This document shows, piece by piece, positions 48,940-61,117 of a stretch of 64,000 nucleotides of DNA. The notes below the pieces were generated by a model. It saw only the letters and a program-made list of their open reading frames with translations. It made no database searches and was not told where the DNA came from. Source of the stretch: Helianthus annuus (taxonomy: Eukaryota > Streptophyta > Magnoliopsida > Asterales > Asteraceae); the NCBI RefSeq assembly GCF_002127325.2, contig NC_035437.2, positions 117,400,561 through 117,464,560 of the forward strand, read 5' to 3'. Both the position numbers and the translations under genes were made by a program. Position 1 is the stretch's first letter; each line of letters begins with the position of its first letter.

Positions 48940-51900
48940 TGTGACACCTGTGTCACCACCACCATCAAACAAACACCAAGCCAATGAAATATTGTATTTC
49001 ATACTTGGGATCTGTATAAATATGTGTATCTTTTGCACGTATCAATTCTTGTTCAATTTCGGGCTTTAAATCGCTTTCTAGAAGGTTATACGCGATCTGA
49101 TGCGTAAATATAACCAGTTTAATGCAACAAACACTCCAGAACAGTGAAATAGGCTTAACATACCTTAAATAACCATTACATAACTTAGAAATAAGTTTTG
49201 GATGGTTTGGTATGACGAAATCAAGTTTTTTCGCTTACAGGGACTAAATTCGACAAACTGCGAAAGTATGTCAATTTGTACTGTAACAGACCTTCCAGAA
49301 CTTGATCATAAGTTAAGTATGCCCTAAATATTCTTTACATAGCTTAGAAATAGGCTTTGAGGTGTTTGGTGCGCAAAAATAAACTTTATGCTCATTCAGG
49401 GACTAAAAGCGTCAAAATATGCATAAGTTTGCATTTTCGCGCATATTTTACATTCTGAATACTTCTGGACTTCCAAAAATTTATGTAAGCATTAAAATAT
49501 TTTATTTTAGTGTTTGGTATGATAAATTCCATTCGTCGCTTAATTTGGATCGTTTTTGCGTTCGTTACGACTCCCGTCGTAATTAAGCGAATAACGCAAC
49601 CGTACGACCAAACGAACCGACATCCGTGATGTCTTTGAGCATATTTTAAGTTCCCTATACTTTAGTATCATTTTAGAGCCTTGAAATGAGGATAAAGGGG
49701 TTTAAAAGTGCCAAAAAAATCAAGTTTTACAAGTGTAGGGACCATTTTTGAAATTTCTTGCAGATTCAATGAACCTAGTCCATTTTGAAGTGTTAATGGT
49801 TTTCACCCATGGTTTTGCAAAACAATGGGATGGTATTCAATGAACATAGTCCACATTAGGGGCTCCCATGGTTTTTGAAAACCATGTGCCCACATGTAAG
49901 GTCTAGATCAAATCACGTTTTTCGACGAACGATCTTAACGGTTCAAGGAAATCTATAAATACCCCTCACCCATTTCATTCTTCCTCACATTTGAATCTGA
50001 TTCTACACTCTCTAAGTGGAAGTATATGCTTCCTACCTGAGAGTGAATCGGGTTCGAATCTTGCGGGGACCTTCTGTAAGTATTCTTTCGCGTTTTTCAT
50101 TCGTTTTAGCGTTAAAGTCAAACTGCGTTTGACTTTCTGCATTAACCAGTTTATGGTCAATGCGAAGTTCGTTTGAACTTCATAATGTGAGCGTAATCAC
50201 GATGGTTATAGTCCCTAGTAACTATACCTACTGATTACCACGTTATCTAGGCTCAGTGACGAGTCGTAGTTTCGGCCAAAATGCGTTTTCTCGCATATTT
50301 TGTAACCAAACTACTCTAGGGTATTAACCTTCCGAGGTTATACCTTATGGTCACGACGTTTAGTTAGTTATATGATAGGTAGTTTATATGCCTTAGGTAA
50401 ATTACAAAAATGCCCTTTTTACGCATAAATTCATTTTAAGTCTATGTAACGAAATTTTTGACATCTAAACTGATTTAAGAACAATATTAAACATGTTAAG
50501 GCATATCTTGCTTGTCATAGGACTAGTTAGGCATTCCAAACGCGTTTTACGCAAACGACGCGTTAAAGTGGCGTAAGCTACCTAAACGGGTCGTAATGGG
50601 TCAAAAGAACTTAGGATAGGTTTCGTTTTAGTACGTAGGCTTTGTTAAACCATATTACATAAGTTCCCATACTTATTTGGTTTACGAACCCTTGTACTAC
50701 CCGATCCTCCGATAGGTCCGTTTATTAATGTAGGTACCTATATAGGTGCCGTTTGATTCCGTGATCTTCTAGCTTTGCTTGGTGGTTATCCTAAGACTTC
50801 TAAGCACCCTCAAGTGAGTACATAGACCCCTCTTTTACTGTTTTTCAAACATTTTGGGGTGAAACACATGTGCCTACTTGTTACTTTCATGATTTCATGC
50901 TTTTATATCATATACTTGCTATGTTCATTAGTACACTATTAGTACATGATTTCATTATGTTTTTGCTATGTATGCCCATTGTGTGCATACTTAATACATC
51001 GTTTTACATAACATTTCATGCTATGTATGTTCATCATACTTAGTACATTTTATATCACATGCTATGTATGCCCATTGTGTGCATACTTAGTACATCGTTT
51101 TACAAAACATTTCATGCTATGTATGTTCATCATACTTAGTACATCGTTTTACAAGACATCTTATACTTGGTATCATGCTATGTATGTCCATCCGTCGCAT
51201 ACTTAGTACATTGTTTGTGCATTCTTACCTATGGTTTGGTTGTTACATATTTCACTTGCCATACATGACATTTTGTTTACACAATACTTGATTGACATTT
51301 GACAATGGTTTAGACATGGGCAATTTACACTGGTGGTTTATGTGGGTAAGTGATTTGAGTAACGAGACGTGTGTAATGTGATACAAGCATGGTAGATACG
51401 CCGCTGGTACTTCCTATATATAAGTGCTTGTATTATATTACATGGCGTAGCGTTATTTAAACCATTCATTTGGATTTATACATTTTTACACAAATAACAT
51501 ATTTTTCACAAGACATTGTTTTACAAAACAGTTTGTTTTACACAAACTCATTTTTACTTGGTTATTCATTTAACCTTACATCATTCTTTTAACTATACAT
51601 ATCTATCATCGATTTTCAAACGTTTTATAAAAGCAAACACTTAAACTGGATTCATGACAAGTTTTTGGTTAAACATTTTCTTAAACCTAAGTCATGGATC
51701 CTATTTTTCATAAAACCTATGTACTCGCCGGCATTTTTATGCTGACGTATTTTCACATGTGTTTCAGGTACAATAGTTGATGATATTTGATGATGATATT
51801 GATGCATGCTCACATAGGATTGGACGAGACCTTAGTGACATTAAAAGATGCAAGACTAGTTAATTTTTGTTATGTTTCTTTATTGTTAAGACATTGTAAC

Positions 51901-52018
51901 TCATTTAATTCAATAAAACGAAATTTGTTTAATCCATGGTTGTGAAACAATGATTCTGTTACAACACTCCCCGACGTTTCCGCCACGTTTTGTTGTTTTA
52001 CGTGGTCGGGGTGTGACA
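48940..52018 (+). repeat. Element F LTR3
   Basis: 3,079 bp, followed by the target copy CTTCA. It has scattered differences from LTR2. Confidence 0.93.
49805..49961 (+). promoter_or_regulatory. Element F LTR3 promoter block
   Basis: Palindromes as in LTR2, but the 24-bp palindrome has one arm base changed (CCATGGG to CAATGGG). TATAAATA at 49954-49961 is kept. Confidence 0.65.
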
Positions 52019-52692
52019 CTTCATTTACCGAATCATTCATCAGATCATCAACTATTTTCTCAGTGGAAGCTTCTGTAACTTTCAAACCTGTACCACCTGC
52101 AGCATCGTCATCATCATCCTCAAAACCATGACTGCTTGCAGAAAACACTTTCTCATCTTTTTCATCTTCCTCTTCATCCTCCTCTTCATCATCTTCATCA
52201 TCACTGTCACCCATCAACTCTTCAAGATGTGTTTCCTCCTCAAACAAACCAGATATTGTAGTGATAGGCTCAGGATTATCAACAACCATTGAAGGAACAA
52301 TTGATCTTTCAGTCACAGCTGAACTTCCTTCAACTCCTTTGCCTTTGTCTTTCATTTGCTCGTCTATTTTGGCTTGACGTTCAGCTCTGAGCTCTTCAAC
52401 TTGCAGCTCTTCAAACTTTTGTTCTAACGAAGTTCCAAGCATGCTTTCAACAACTTTGTTCAGCATATAGAACTCGTGATCTCTTAATGCTTTGGCTGTT
52501 TCAAATTCTTTGTTCTTCAACTTAAAGTATTCATTCTGTTCATCACGTCTAGCCTTTTCTTCTTCAAGTTCAGCAACTTTAACCTTCAAGATATCAATTT
52601 CTGATTGATCAGCATCAATCTTTTTCACCAACTCTTGATTTTCATTCTCTAACTTCTTCACACGCATCTCAAGAAGTCTTTCTCTATCAGAC
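52019..52692 (-). pseudogene. Element E protein, middle segment (coiled coil and acidic run)
   Basis: Residues about 637-860. Read from 52692 down: RERLLEMRVKKLENENQELV and a long heptad-like stretch rich in Leu, Glu, Lys and Asp to about 52440. Then come a Lys-rich part (MKDKGKG), Ser/Val/Pro-rich sequence, and an acidic run with more than twenty Asp/Glu (about 52215-52140). No stop occurs in this segment. Its left neighbour in the gene is 38181 and its right neighbour 61123; the codons at both junctions are kept in frame. A coiled coil suggests multimerisation; this is inference. Confidence 0.8.
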
Positions 52693-55286
52693 TGTAACAT
52701 TCCTAAATTTATCATATAGGTTAAATTTATTAACCACTAGTAACTAGTAACTAGTTTATTTTTAATATAAATATTCAACCCAAATAGTTTTAAACACCAT
52801 TTTATATATTTGGTTGAAATAATATTTTAATTAATTGGCCTGTATATAGTTCACCTTTTCTATTATAATAAAAGTATATAATAACTTATATTATTAGACG
52901 GGTAGATTACGGGTAAGTTAACTATTAAAAATATGAAGTACCTAGTCGGACCCAGGAACCGTTTAATAACTAAACTATTAAAATACATTATATTTGAACC
53001 TACTCTGTTCTTAATGAAGCTTGGTTCAAAATGTAGATAAAATTGTTCTAGTTCTAAAGATATATTCGTTGTTTTATAAAAAGTTATATTTTAGAAGTTA
53101 TACGTGTCAAAGAAGTGAACCAGTTAAATTAATTATAATAAAATAATAATAAAACTTAAACTTACAATTTAAAATATGTACATATCACTTCTGATAGAAT
53201 CAAAAACAACAAAATAATAAAATAATTAAACCTTAGCTGTCAACGTGTATGCATTTCATAAATGCCATAGGGTTACGTGGAGTGTTATAAGAAAAAGAAT
53301 TGAGCTCCTGGCCACTATAAATAAGTCCATAGCTTTCAACTCAAATTGTTTCTAACATTCCTTTCTATCCCTTGCTGCCGCCTCTTTCAGGTTCTTTTTC
53401 TATTTTACTTTTATTATTTTATTCTTTTTCACCAATAATAATAATAAAACCATGCCCGTTTTAAGTGTTGTAACTCCCGATCACCGCTACCCTTTCCGAT
53501 TGATCTGAACCCCATAACGCATGTCAAGGCTCTGCCCGACTAAGCTCGTTTGGGTTCTGTCTCGTGACATAGGGACAAGGTTGAATTAGGGGTACTATAC
53601 TCACTACGAGTGCATTATATATTTTTCTATATCTCAAAAGTTATTCCTCAAAATTTATACCAGGAGATTTTCTAGTTGAACCCTAAAGTTACCCAGTGGG
53701 TCCATTCTCTTTTCTCACCATTTTATTTCCTTTTTGTGATGTACCCAAAACTATTATTTATTATTCTATTTTATAAACAACTCTCATCAAAAAGTCATGC
53801 CTATTATTTTATTTACCTAATAGGAAACCCTAGCTGAGACACCCAAGTAATCCTACACAACTCCTAAAATTTCCAGAACAATCAGAATCAGGATCAGGGC
53901 CCCTAAAACTCAGGGGGGTATTCCCCACTTGACGATTATCCTTATAACTTGCTGTCTAAATTGAAATTATTCGTTCCATTGACTCAGCTAGCCTACTCCC
54001 ACACGCGGCAAACCAATGGTCATTACGTGTCCCTTACGGACCGTAAGGGATAAGTCTTACGGTCCGTAAGCCTGTCAAATTTCGTGTATAAATAGCAGGC
54101 ATCGGCACTTGCAGTCTGCTGTTCATTCGACGATTAAATTCCGATTATACACCGAGTTATCGTCCAAATACTCTAAAAACACACACGCGAATCACTAATT
54201 AGTATAGCAGGGTGCTGCTACGATACAGGGTATTAACTCGATCGCTATTACGATTCATTTTCCGACCGATCAATATATCCAATGAATGTTTAAGTGCCAC
54301 CCACATTAGGGTTATACTTTGTCGTTCGTCATTAATTCGATGGATGTTTAAGTATCGTACTTTGTCGTTCGTCGTTAAATCGATGGATGTTTAAGTATCG
54401 CACTTTGTCGTTCGTTGTGAGAATTTGATCTCGTGAGTTATCGTAATTGTTGTATTAAGTTACCTACCTAGTTCGTATGCACTAGGTTACAAGGCTAAAT
54501 CAATAGGCTAAGCTCTGCCTGTGTAAATCTGCAATATATCAAGGCTTATCTATAGACTAAACTTTGGCCGTATGAATCTGCATGATTATAATGTGAGTCA
54601 TTCTCTTTTTATCAATTGTTTTACAATACTCCAAATTATTTTCAGAATTATAATTACAGTGATTAAGTTGATGTAATCACCAAATTACAGCCAGTATGTG
54701 GGGTATTGTGCACATTACTACTGTTTTTATCACTTTAGGTGGGCGAACCTAAAATTTAGTGATACGTCATTCATTGGGGCAGCCAATGGTGATATGACCA
54801 CTGTCACAGATTCGGTCGAGTGACAAATACTGGGGGTAGTTGGTTGATATCAGAAACATATGTAAAAGATCTTAATACTGTGAATTATAACAAATGTGTC
54901 GTTTTCAGTAAAATGAATGATTCACTCAGTAGTTCCCGCTGACAAAACCTTTTTAAAACGCGTTTCAGGTAATTACAGTAGATTGGAGTAAAAGATGGAT
55001 ATGACACTGAAAGGCATCAAGAAGTGGCTTATTTTATTAATTAAATTAAATTAAGAAATATTGTTTTATGTAATCAAATTTATCTTTATTAAAGCTACCA
55101 TTATAAAACATGGGTTTATCCCATCTATCTAATAAATAAAATCCGGTGTTTTCTAAACTCTGATATTTTTCCTAACTCACGGTCCTGATGAAATTTCCGC
55201 TGCAATGTTTTTCAAAATAATCACCGGTACCACGTGGACTGCTCGCGGCTCCCGGTTCCGGCCAGGGTGGGTCGGGGGTCGTGACA
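52693..55286 (+). repeat. Element G 5' LTR
   Basis: TGTAACATTCCTAAATTT to GGGGGTCGTGACA. It differs from the right LTR by a few substitutions and small indels, for example the length of a G-run (53911 against 59741). Confidence 0.92.
54031..54095 (+). promoter_or_regulatory. Element G LTR promoter: twin CTTACGG/CCGTAAG hairpins and TATA box
   Basis: CCCTTACGG-A-CCGTAAGGG (54031-54049) and CTTACGG-T-CCGTAAG (54056-54070) are near-identical inverted repeats 6 bp apart. TATAAATAG (54087-54095) follows 16 bp later. Confidence 0.72.
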
Positions 55287-57015
55287 GTGAAGGTGGTATC
55301 AGAGCCACTGCTTTAAGCCTATAAGTGTTGTGATAATAATACTTAAGCTTAAATAAAAAGTGTTAGGAGATTACTGTTAAATGGTAGCACAGCTGATAGC
55401 AGTTAGACTTGAACATAAGAAAAGATGCCTTAGTATAAGCTAAGCTACTTGTTTACGCAATTAGGTGTTATAATAATACCTAAGTTTAAACGGAAAATTT
55501 GAAGCTTAATATTATCTGATAGCACTCCGGATGATATTTAGACTTGAACTTAAGAATTTTGCCTTAAATAGACCTTAAGGTAAAATAATTATATAAGTAC
55601 AATGTAATGGATATTGGTATTCCATAAAAATGACGATTAGCAGGCAATAGCACGTAATTGCTTCTTGCTTATTGATATTATTTGAGAATAAGATATGTTA
55701 GGGAAATACAAATTTCCTTGATTCTGGATAAAAGTCCTAATAAAAGAGGCACTTTTAAAAATCTTGAAAAGATACTATTTATGGGAAATAGAAAATTTTC
55801 TCCGGCAAAACTGGATATAGAGTAGCAGACTCTCCAGCTTGTCTGGATATACTGAAGTTACCCCTCCGGTGCGAACCGGATAAGACGGGGTAAATAAAAT
55901 GTCAAATCAATGACAAGATTTCCCTAAATAAAATCATGACCAGATATTTGACTTGTTTTTGGAAATATGAATCTGCTAAATACATTGATCTTATAGAAGG
56001 TATGTATATTACAGCATGTGAAATATATAATTTTATAGATATGTATATCTATAAGGAATTCCAAAAAAATCAATTAGGAATAAAACACAAGCATATGTGT
56101 CTAGATTTCTTTATTAAGAATCTCTTTTCCGATATCAAACATTATTTCATTTGATCATTTGTCTCGTAGTTCGTGTGACAAAATAAACAATAGAAACTCT
56201 ATAAATTGGAACACCATCAAAAATATAATAATTTCCAAATGCGTTACCATACATTATTAACGCAAGTAAAAAGCATGTAAAGTAGTGTTAGTACACAAAG
56301 AAAACACATGAAAATTTAACATTCATAGACATCAAAGTATATCACATACGACTTCCAAGGCAAGGACCTTTGGAAAATATAAATTAGGCACGATAACACC
56401 AATACTAATTCCGTCAGTAAAAGAACTCCTAAAAAAAGCGGCACTTTGCCACATGATCTTACAAACAATCACAATATCGCTGAGATACGTTGGAACAATA
56501 TTTCACAACCATCAGTGCACAGTCTAATCAGAGTCATAATTATTATCACTGTAAAAGGAGTCGTATACCTTTGCAAATTCCCTATTTTATTTTATTCAAA
56601 CATTCCCTGGTAATGTCACTTAAACAATAGTTATCACACGAAATTCCAGATAAAGTTCTTATATTTCTTTCATAGAAATTCTGACTTCTGCATATCATAA
56701 GTAGACTTTCATGTCTTTACTTTCTCTAATAAGTCATCATATCATGAGGATTTCTTTCCTAGTAGCGAAAATTGATCTATTTCATTTCTTGGTAAATCCA
56801 CACATTACATATGCTCTGTTTGTTGCGCATATGATTCGCTTGATTTATGAAAACCACTGGAGGACTTCATTCCGAATTATTATTTTATTTAAACTCAAAT
56901 ATCATTTCATTATATTTAATTTTTACTATAAATCGCATTATTGCAAAACGATAATTCTTGGATATCAAGTCAATGATTTTTGTTAAATAATTGAAGTAAA
57001 GAATTTGTACTTTTA

Positions 57016-57061
<46 letters not shown>

Positions 57062-58513
57062 GTTGGAGTATACTTTCATTTTAAGTGTATGTTTAAGTTA
57101 TCTATTATTAATAATTTTATTATTAGTAATAATATGCTAATAATAATAGTGTTAATATTATACTATGGTTATTGTCTAGGGCAGGTATTGAATAGCCTAG
57201 CCTTAGTTAGGCATGGACTGACCACCTATGCTTAAACAAGGCAACACTAACTAATATCCGCCATGATAATAACTAGTTAATTAAGTCATCGTACTTATTT
57301 AATAAATCTTAATTATATATAAAAATATTTTACTTCGTACTGTAAAGAAAAGACATATTTTCATAAAACAATACAAGAATTAGAAGAACGAATAAAAAAT
57401 TATAAATAATTATGTATCACATATTTTGTGGTAACTATGTACTATAACACTCTAGCAAGAAAATAACCATATAAGAATAATATAGTATTCAGCGACTACA
57501 TTGGGTTAGAAGAACATTGTAATATATAAAGAATAGTCCCCGTTTTCACTTATTTACAACGTTATATGAAAATAAGTAATCGCATAGAATCGACCCATTA
57601 AGTATTATATATTTACGAAATATTTTACTAATACTTCTGTACAATAGGTATTTTTACCATTTTATTCACAACTTTCATTTAACATTATAAATAATAGTGA
57701 TTCTTTTACAAAATCATAATACTAAAATATTTTGTAAATGTAATAACTTCACTATGGTATTTTGTAATCTATATTACATAGTAAATATAAGTTATTTTAC
57801 ATAGTATAATAAAATACTAAAATAATATTTAATTAAAAGTGGTAACCATTTACATAGAGTAAAAATGCGAAACAAATAATATATATTACATTTGCTTTAC
57901 AAATATAATATAATGGTTGGTCATGTCAAAACAACTTATTTTTATTATTTTTCCATCTCTAGGACATAGTATGAAAAATATAGTCACTAATAGTGTACTA
58001 TCACATTATTTCACCATTTAAAACAATTTGGAACTCTAATACACTAACTCTATTGTCCTTTGGTGTATCTTTGCAATTCACTCATCTCAACACATAGAAT
58101 TTCTCATATCATAATTTACTATTTGACAAATTATTTTCATGCTTTTATTTCATTTTGAACCTGTCGATTCTAAGTTTCCTCAGTTGCCAATCAAAGTAAG
58201 CTTTCTTCTAACAAAGAATTTTATTGATTCTAAAAGTCCTTCACATTCATTTTGATTATCTATTGGCTTGAACCTAGTCACTTTGGAATTTATTTCATTT
58301 CATCTCATTCGTTTGTCATCGATTTCTCGAACTAATGTAGTTAAACCATTGAATCCTCCTTATTATACAACTCGTATTCACAAAACTTTGATACTTTAAA
58401 TTATGTGTCATTAATATTAAATATTGTTTTTATTGACTAAAATATGACATAAGTCTAAAAGAAATATCGTAACCCAAATCTCGAGGACGAGATTTAAAAC
58501 AAGGTGGGGAGAA
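55287..58513 (+). other. Element G internal region, non-coding
   Basis: Leader-like DNA after the primer site contains a diverged duplication (TAGACTTGAAC-TAAG at about 55406 and 55540). The rest is strongly AT-rich with no frame above 91 codons and no retroelement motif. Near the end AAATCTCG-AGGA-CGAGATTT (58476-58495) forms a hairpin before the purine tract. Confidence 0.8.
57013..57060. repeat. TA microsatellite
   Basis: About twenty TA units with one TG interruption. Likely length-variable. Confidence 0.95.
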
Positions 58514-61117
58514 TGTAACATTCCTAAATTTATCATATAAACTATAGGTTAGGTTAAATTTATTAACCACTAGTAACTAGTTTATTTTTAATATAAATAT
58601 TCAACCCAAATAGTTTTAAACACCATTTTATATATATTTGGTTGAAATAATATTTTAATTAATTGGCCTGTATATAGTTGACCTTTTCTATTATAATAAA
58701 AGTATATAATAACTTATATTATTAGACGGGTAGATTACGGGTAAGTTAACTATTAAAAATATGAAGTACCTAGTCGGACCCAGGAACCATTTAATAACTA
58801 AACTATTAAAATACATTATATTTGAACCTACTCTGTTCTTAATGAAGCTTGTTCAAAATGTAGATAAAATTATTCTAGTTCTAAAGATATATTCATTGTT
58901 TTATAAAAAGTTATATTTTAGAAGTTATACGTGCCAAAGAAGTGAACCAGTTAAATTAATTATAATAAAATAATAATAAAACTTAAACTTACAATTTAAA
59001 ATATGTACATATCACTTCTGATAGAATCAAAAACAACAAAATAATAAAATAATTAAACCTTAGCTGTCAACGTGTATGCATTTCATAAATGCCATAGGGT
59101 TACGTGGAGTGTTATAAGAAAAAGAATTGAGCTCCTGGCCACTATAAATAAGTCCATAGCTTTCAACTCAAATTGTTTCTAACATTCCTTTCTATCCCTT
59201 GCTGTGCCTCTTTCAGGTTCTTTTTCTATTTTACTTTTATTATTTTATTCTTTTTCACCAATAATAATAATAAAACCATGCCCGTTTTAAGTGTTGTAAC
59301 TCCCGATCACCGCTACCCTTTCCGATTGATCTGAACCCCATAACGCATGTCAAGGCTTTGCCCGACTAAGTTCGTTTGGGTTCTGTCTCGTGACATAGGG
59401 ACAAGGTTGAATTAGGGGTACTATACTCACTACGAGTGCATTATATATTTTTCTATATCTCAAAAGTTATTCCTCAAAATTTATACTAGGAGATTTTCTA
59501 GTTGAACCCTAAAGTTACCCAGTGGGTTCATTCTCTTTTCTCACCATTTTATTTCCTTTTTGTGATGTACCCAAAATTATTATTTATTATTCTATTTTAT
59601 AAACAACTCTCATCAAAAAGTCATGCCTATTATTTTATTTACCTAATAGGAAACCCTAGCTGAGACACCCAAGTAATCCTACACAACTCCGAAAATTTCC
59701 AGAACAATCAGAATCAGGATCAGGGCCCCTAAAACTCAGGGGGGGGGGTATTCCCCACTTGACGATTATCCTTATAACTTGCTGTCTAAATTGAAATTAT
59801 TCGTTCCATCGACTCAGCTAGCCTACTCCCACACGCGGCAAACCTATGGTCATTACGTGTCCCTTACGGACCGTAAGGGATAGGTCTTACGGTCCGTAAG
59901 CCTGTCAAATTTCATGTATAAATAGCAGGCATCGGCACTTGCAGTCTGCTGTTCATTCGACGATTAAATTCCGATTATACACCGAGTTATCGTCCAAATA
60001 CTCTAAAAACACACACGCGAATCACTAATTAGTATAGCAGGGTGCTGCTACGATACAGGGTATTAACTCGATCGCTATTACGATTCATTTTCCGACCGAT
60101 CAATATATCCAATGAATGTTTAAGTGCCACCCACATTAGGGTTATACTTTGTCGCTCGTCGTTAATTCGTTGGATGTTTAAGTATCGTACTTTGTCGTTC
60201 GTCGTTAAATCGATGGATGTTTTAAGTATCGCACTTTGTCGTTCGTTGTGAGAATTTGATCTCGTGAGTTATGGTAATTGTTGTATTAAGTTACCTACCT
60301 AGTTCGTATGCACTAGGTTACAAGGCTAAATCAATAGGCTAAGCTCTGCCTGTGTAAATCTGCAATATATCAAGGCTTATCTATAGACTAAACTTTGGCC
60401 GTATGAATCTGCATGATTATAATGTGAGTCATTCTCTTTTTATCAATTGTTTTACAATACTCCAAATTATTTTCAGAATAATAATTACAGTGATTAAGTT
60501 GATGTAATCACCAAATTACAGCCAGTATGTGGGGTATTGTGCACATTACTACTGTTTTTATCACTTTAGGTGGGCGAACCTAAAATTTAGTGATACGTCA
60601 TTCATTGGGGCAGCCAATGGTGATATGACCACTGTCACAGATTCGGTCGAGTGACAAATACTGTGGGTAGTTGGTTGATATCAGAAACATATGTAAAAGA
60701 TCTTAATACTGTGAATTATAACAAATGTGTCGTTTTCAGTAAAATGAATGATTCACTCAGTATTTCCCGCTGACAAAACCTTTTTAAAACGTGTTTCAGG
60801 TAATTACAGTAGATTGGAGTAAAAGATGGATACGACACTGAAAGGCATCAAGAAGTGGCTTATTTTATTAATTAAATTAAATTAAGAAATATTGTTTCAT
60901 GTAATCAAATTTATCTTTATTAAAGCTACCATTATAAAACATGGGTTTATCCCATCTATTTAATAAATAAAATCCGGTGTTTTCTAAACTCTGATATTTT
61001 TCCTAACTCACGGTCCTGATGAAATTTCCGCTGCAATGTTTTTCAAAATAATCACCGGTACCACGTGGACTGCTCGCGGCTCCCGGTTCCGGCCAGGGTG
61101 GGTCGGGGGTCGTGACA
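58514..61117 (+). repeat. Element G 3' LTR
   Basis: 2,604 bp, matching 52693-55286. Confidence 0.92.
59861..59925 (+). promoter_or_regulatory. Element G 3' LTR promoter block
   Basis: Both CTTACGG hairpins (59861-59879 and 59886-59900) and TATAAATAG (59917-59925) are conserved as in the 5' LTR. Confidence 0.7.

Larger units (their letters stand above)
38187..52018 (+). mobile_element. Element F: tandem LTR-internal-LTR-internal-LTR array of a non-coding gypsy-type element
   Basis: Three LTRs (38187-40666, 43262-46344, 48940-52018) separate two internal regions of the same length (2,595 bp each). A single target duplication CTTCA lies at 38182-38186 and 52019-52023, so the array entered or grew as one insertion. 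Each internal region has a primer site and a polypurine tract but no Pol. The LTR end, the hairpin and the tract TAAAGTAGGGGAGAC resemble element A, which suggests a gypsy relative supplied the enzymes. It interrupts the gene of element E. Confidence 0.93.
52693..61117 (+). mobile_element. Element G: large non-coding LTR retrotransposon derivative (LARD type)
   Basis: LTRs 52693-55286 (2,594 bp) and 58514-61117 (2,604 bp), primer site TGGTATCAGAGCC at 55294-55306, purine tract AAGGTGGGGAGAA before the right LTR. Flanks are CAGAC (52688-52692) and CACAC (61118-61122), a target duplication with one changed base. The 3.2-kb internal region encodes nothing recognisable. It interrupts the gene of element E. 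Confidence 0.9.

Noticed and set aside
55936..57235. Short frames in the internal region of element G
   Set aside because: AT-rich, low complexity, partly made of the TA microsatellite. No retroelement domain.
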